The notes under the pieces: generated by a model | What the model saw: only the letters and a program-made list of their open reading frames with translations | Database searches by the model: none | Told to the model about the DNA's origin: nothing | NCBI RefSeq assembly: GCF_000003605.2 | Contig: NW_003128863.1 | Coordinates: 505,924-555,773, forward strand | DNA length: 49,850 bases | Direction of reading: 5' to 3' | From: Saccoglossus kowalevskii | Taxonomy: Eukaryota; Hemichordata; Enteropneusta; Harrimaniidae | Made by a program: the position numbers and the translations under genes | Shown here: piece after piece, positions 49,839-49,850 of the stretch | How the letters are laid out: the number at the start of each line of letters is the position of its first letter | Position numbering within the stretch: position 1 is the stretch's first letter

Positions 49839-49850
49839 GTAAGTATATGT

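Overview
The window is a stretch of animal nuclear genome. Genes are made of short exons with GT...AG introns and conserved intron phases. It is AT-rich, has TATA/initiator promoters, microsatellites and decayed eukaryotic transposons, and contains no operons or ribosome binding sites. The transposon families (a Crypton/DUF3504-type tyrosine recombinase, a DNAGCYH-motif element with a zinc finger, a Gypsy remnant) are common in marine invertebrates. I cannot name the species. One 50-base run of N (13676-13725) is a scaffold gap. All homology statements below come from reading by eye; no search or alignment program was run.

Left part (about 2.8-22.6 kb): a tandem array of three units about 6-7.6 kb long. 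Each unit was built around a small six-exon gene. The order is TATA box and initiator, a noncoding exon of about 41 nt, a signal-peptide exon, one LDL-receptor class A (LDLa) exon, and three exons forming a Ly6/uPAR (three-finger) domain. Units 1 and 3 each encode an intact 153-residue secreted LDLa-Ly6 protein (CDS 4453-6520 and 17663-19472). Unit 2 (10440-11772) is a pseudogene. It has lost the noncoding exon and its donor, the LDLa exon, the first Ly6 exon and the terminal CysAsn.

Middle part (about 24.4-34.7 kb): no coding exon is recognised. The region consists of three diverged copies of a noncoding block plus a stretch resembling the 3' flank of the LDLa-Ly6 units. Two of these copies (29.69 kb and 33.12 kb) still carry a TATA-initiator arrangement with donor-like sequence, like the array promoters. 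They look like orphan promoters or dead family members.

Mobile-element part (about 35.4-42.2 kb): a Gypsy-like remnant with zinc knuckle and integrase HHCC region, a long (TAAA)n microsatellite, a frameshifted Crypton-like tyrosine recombinase, a 117-bp foldback element, and a decayed DNA transposon with long inverted ends.

Right part (42.2-49.85 kb): mostly gene-poor. A CpG-richer patch at 44.3-44.6 kb may hold a minus-strand first exon. At the right edge a gene begins (CDS from 48854, continuing beyond the window) with a signal-peptide exon followed by two LDLa exons. All its introns are phase 1, and it may have the same TATA plus tiny noncoding exon design as the array, so it could be a relative or the source of the LDLa exon. 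The main biological theme is a local cluster of small, secreted, cysteine-rich LDLa/Ly6 proteins expanding and decaying by tandem duplication.
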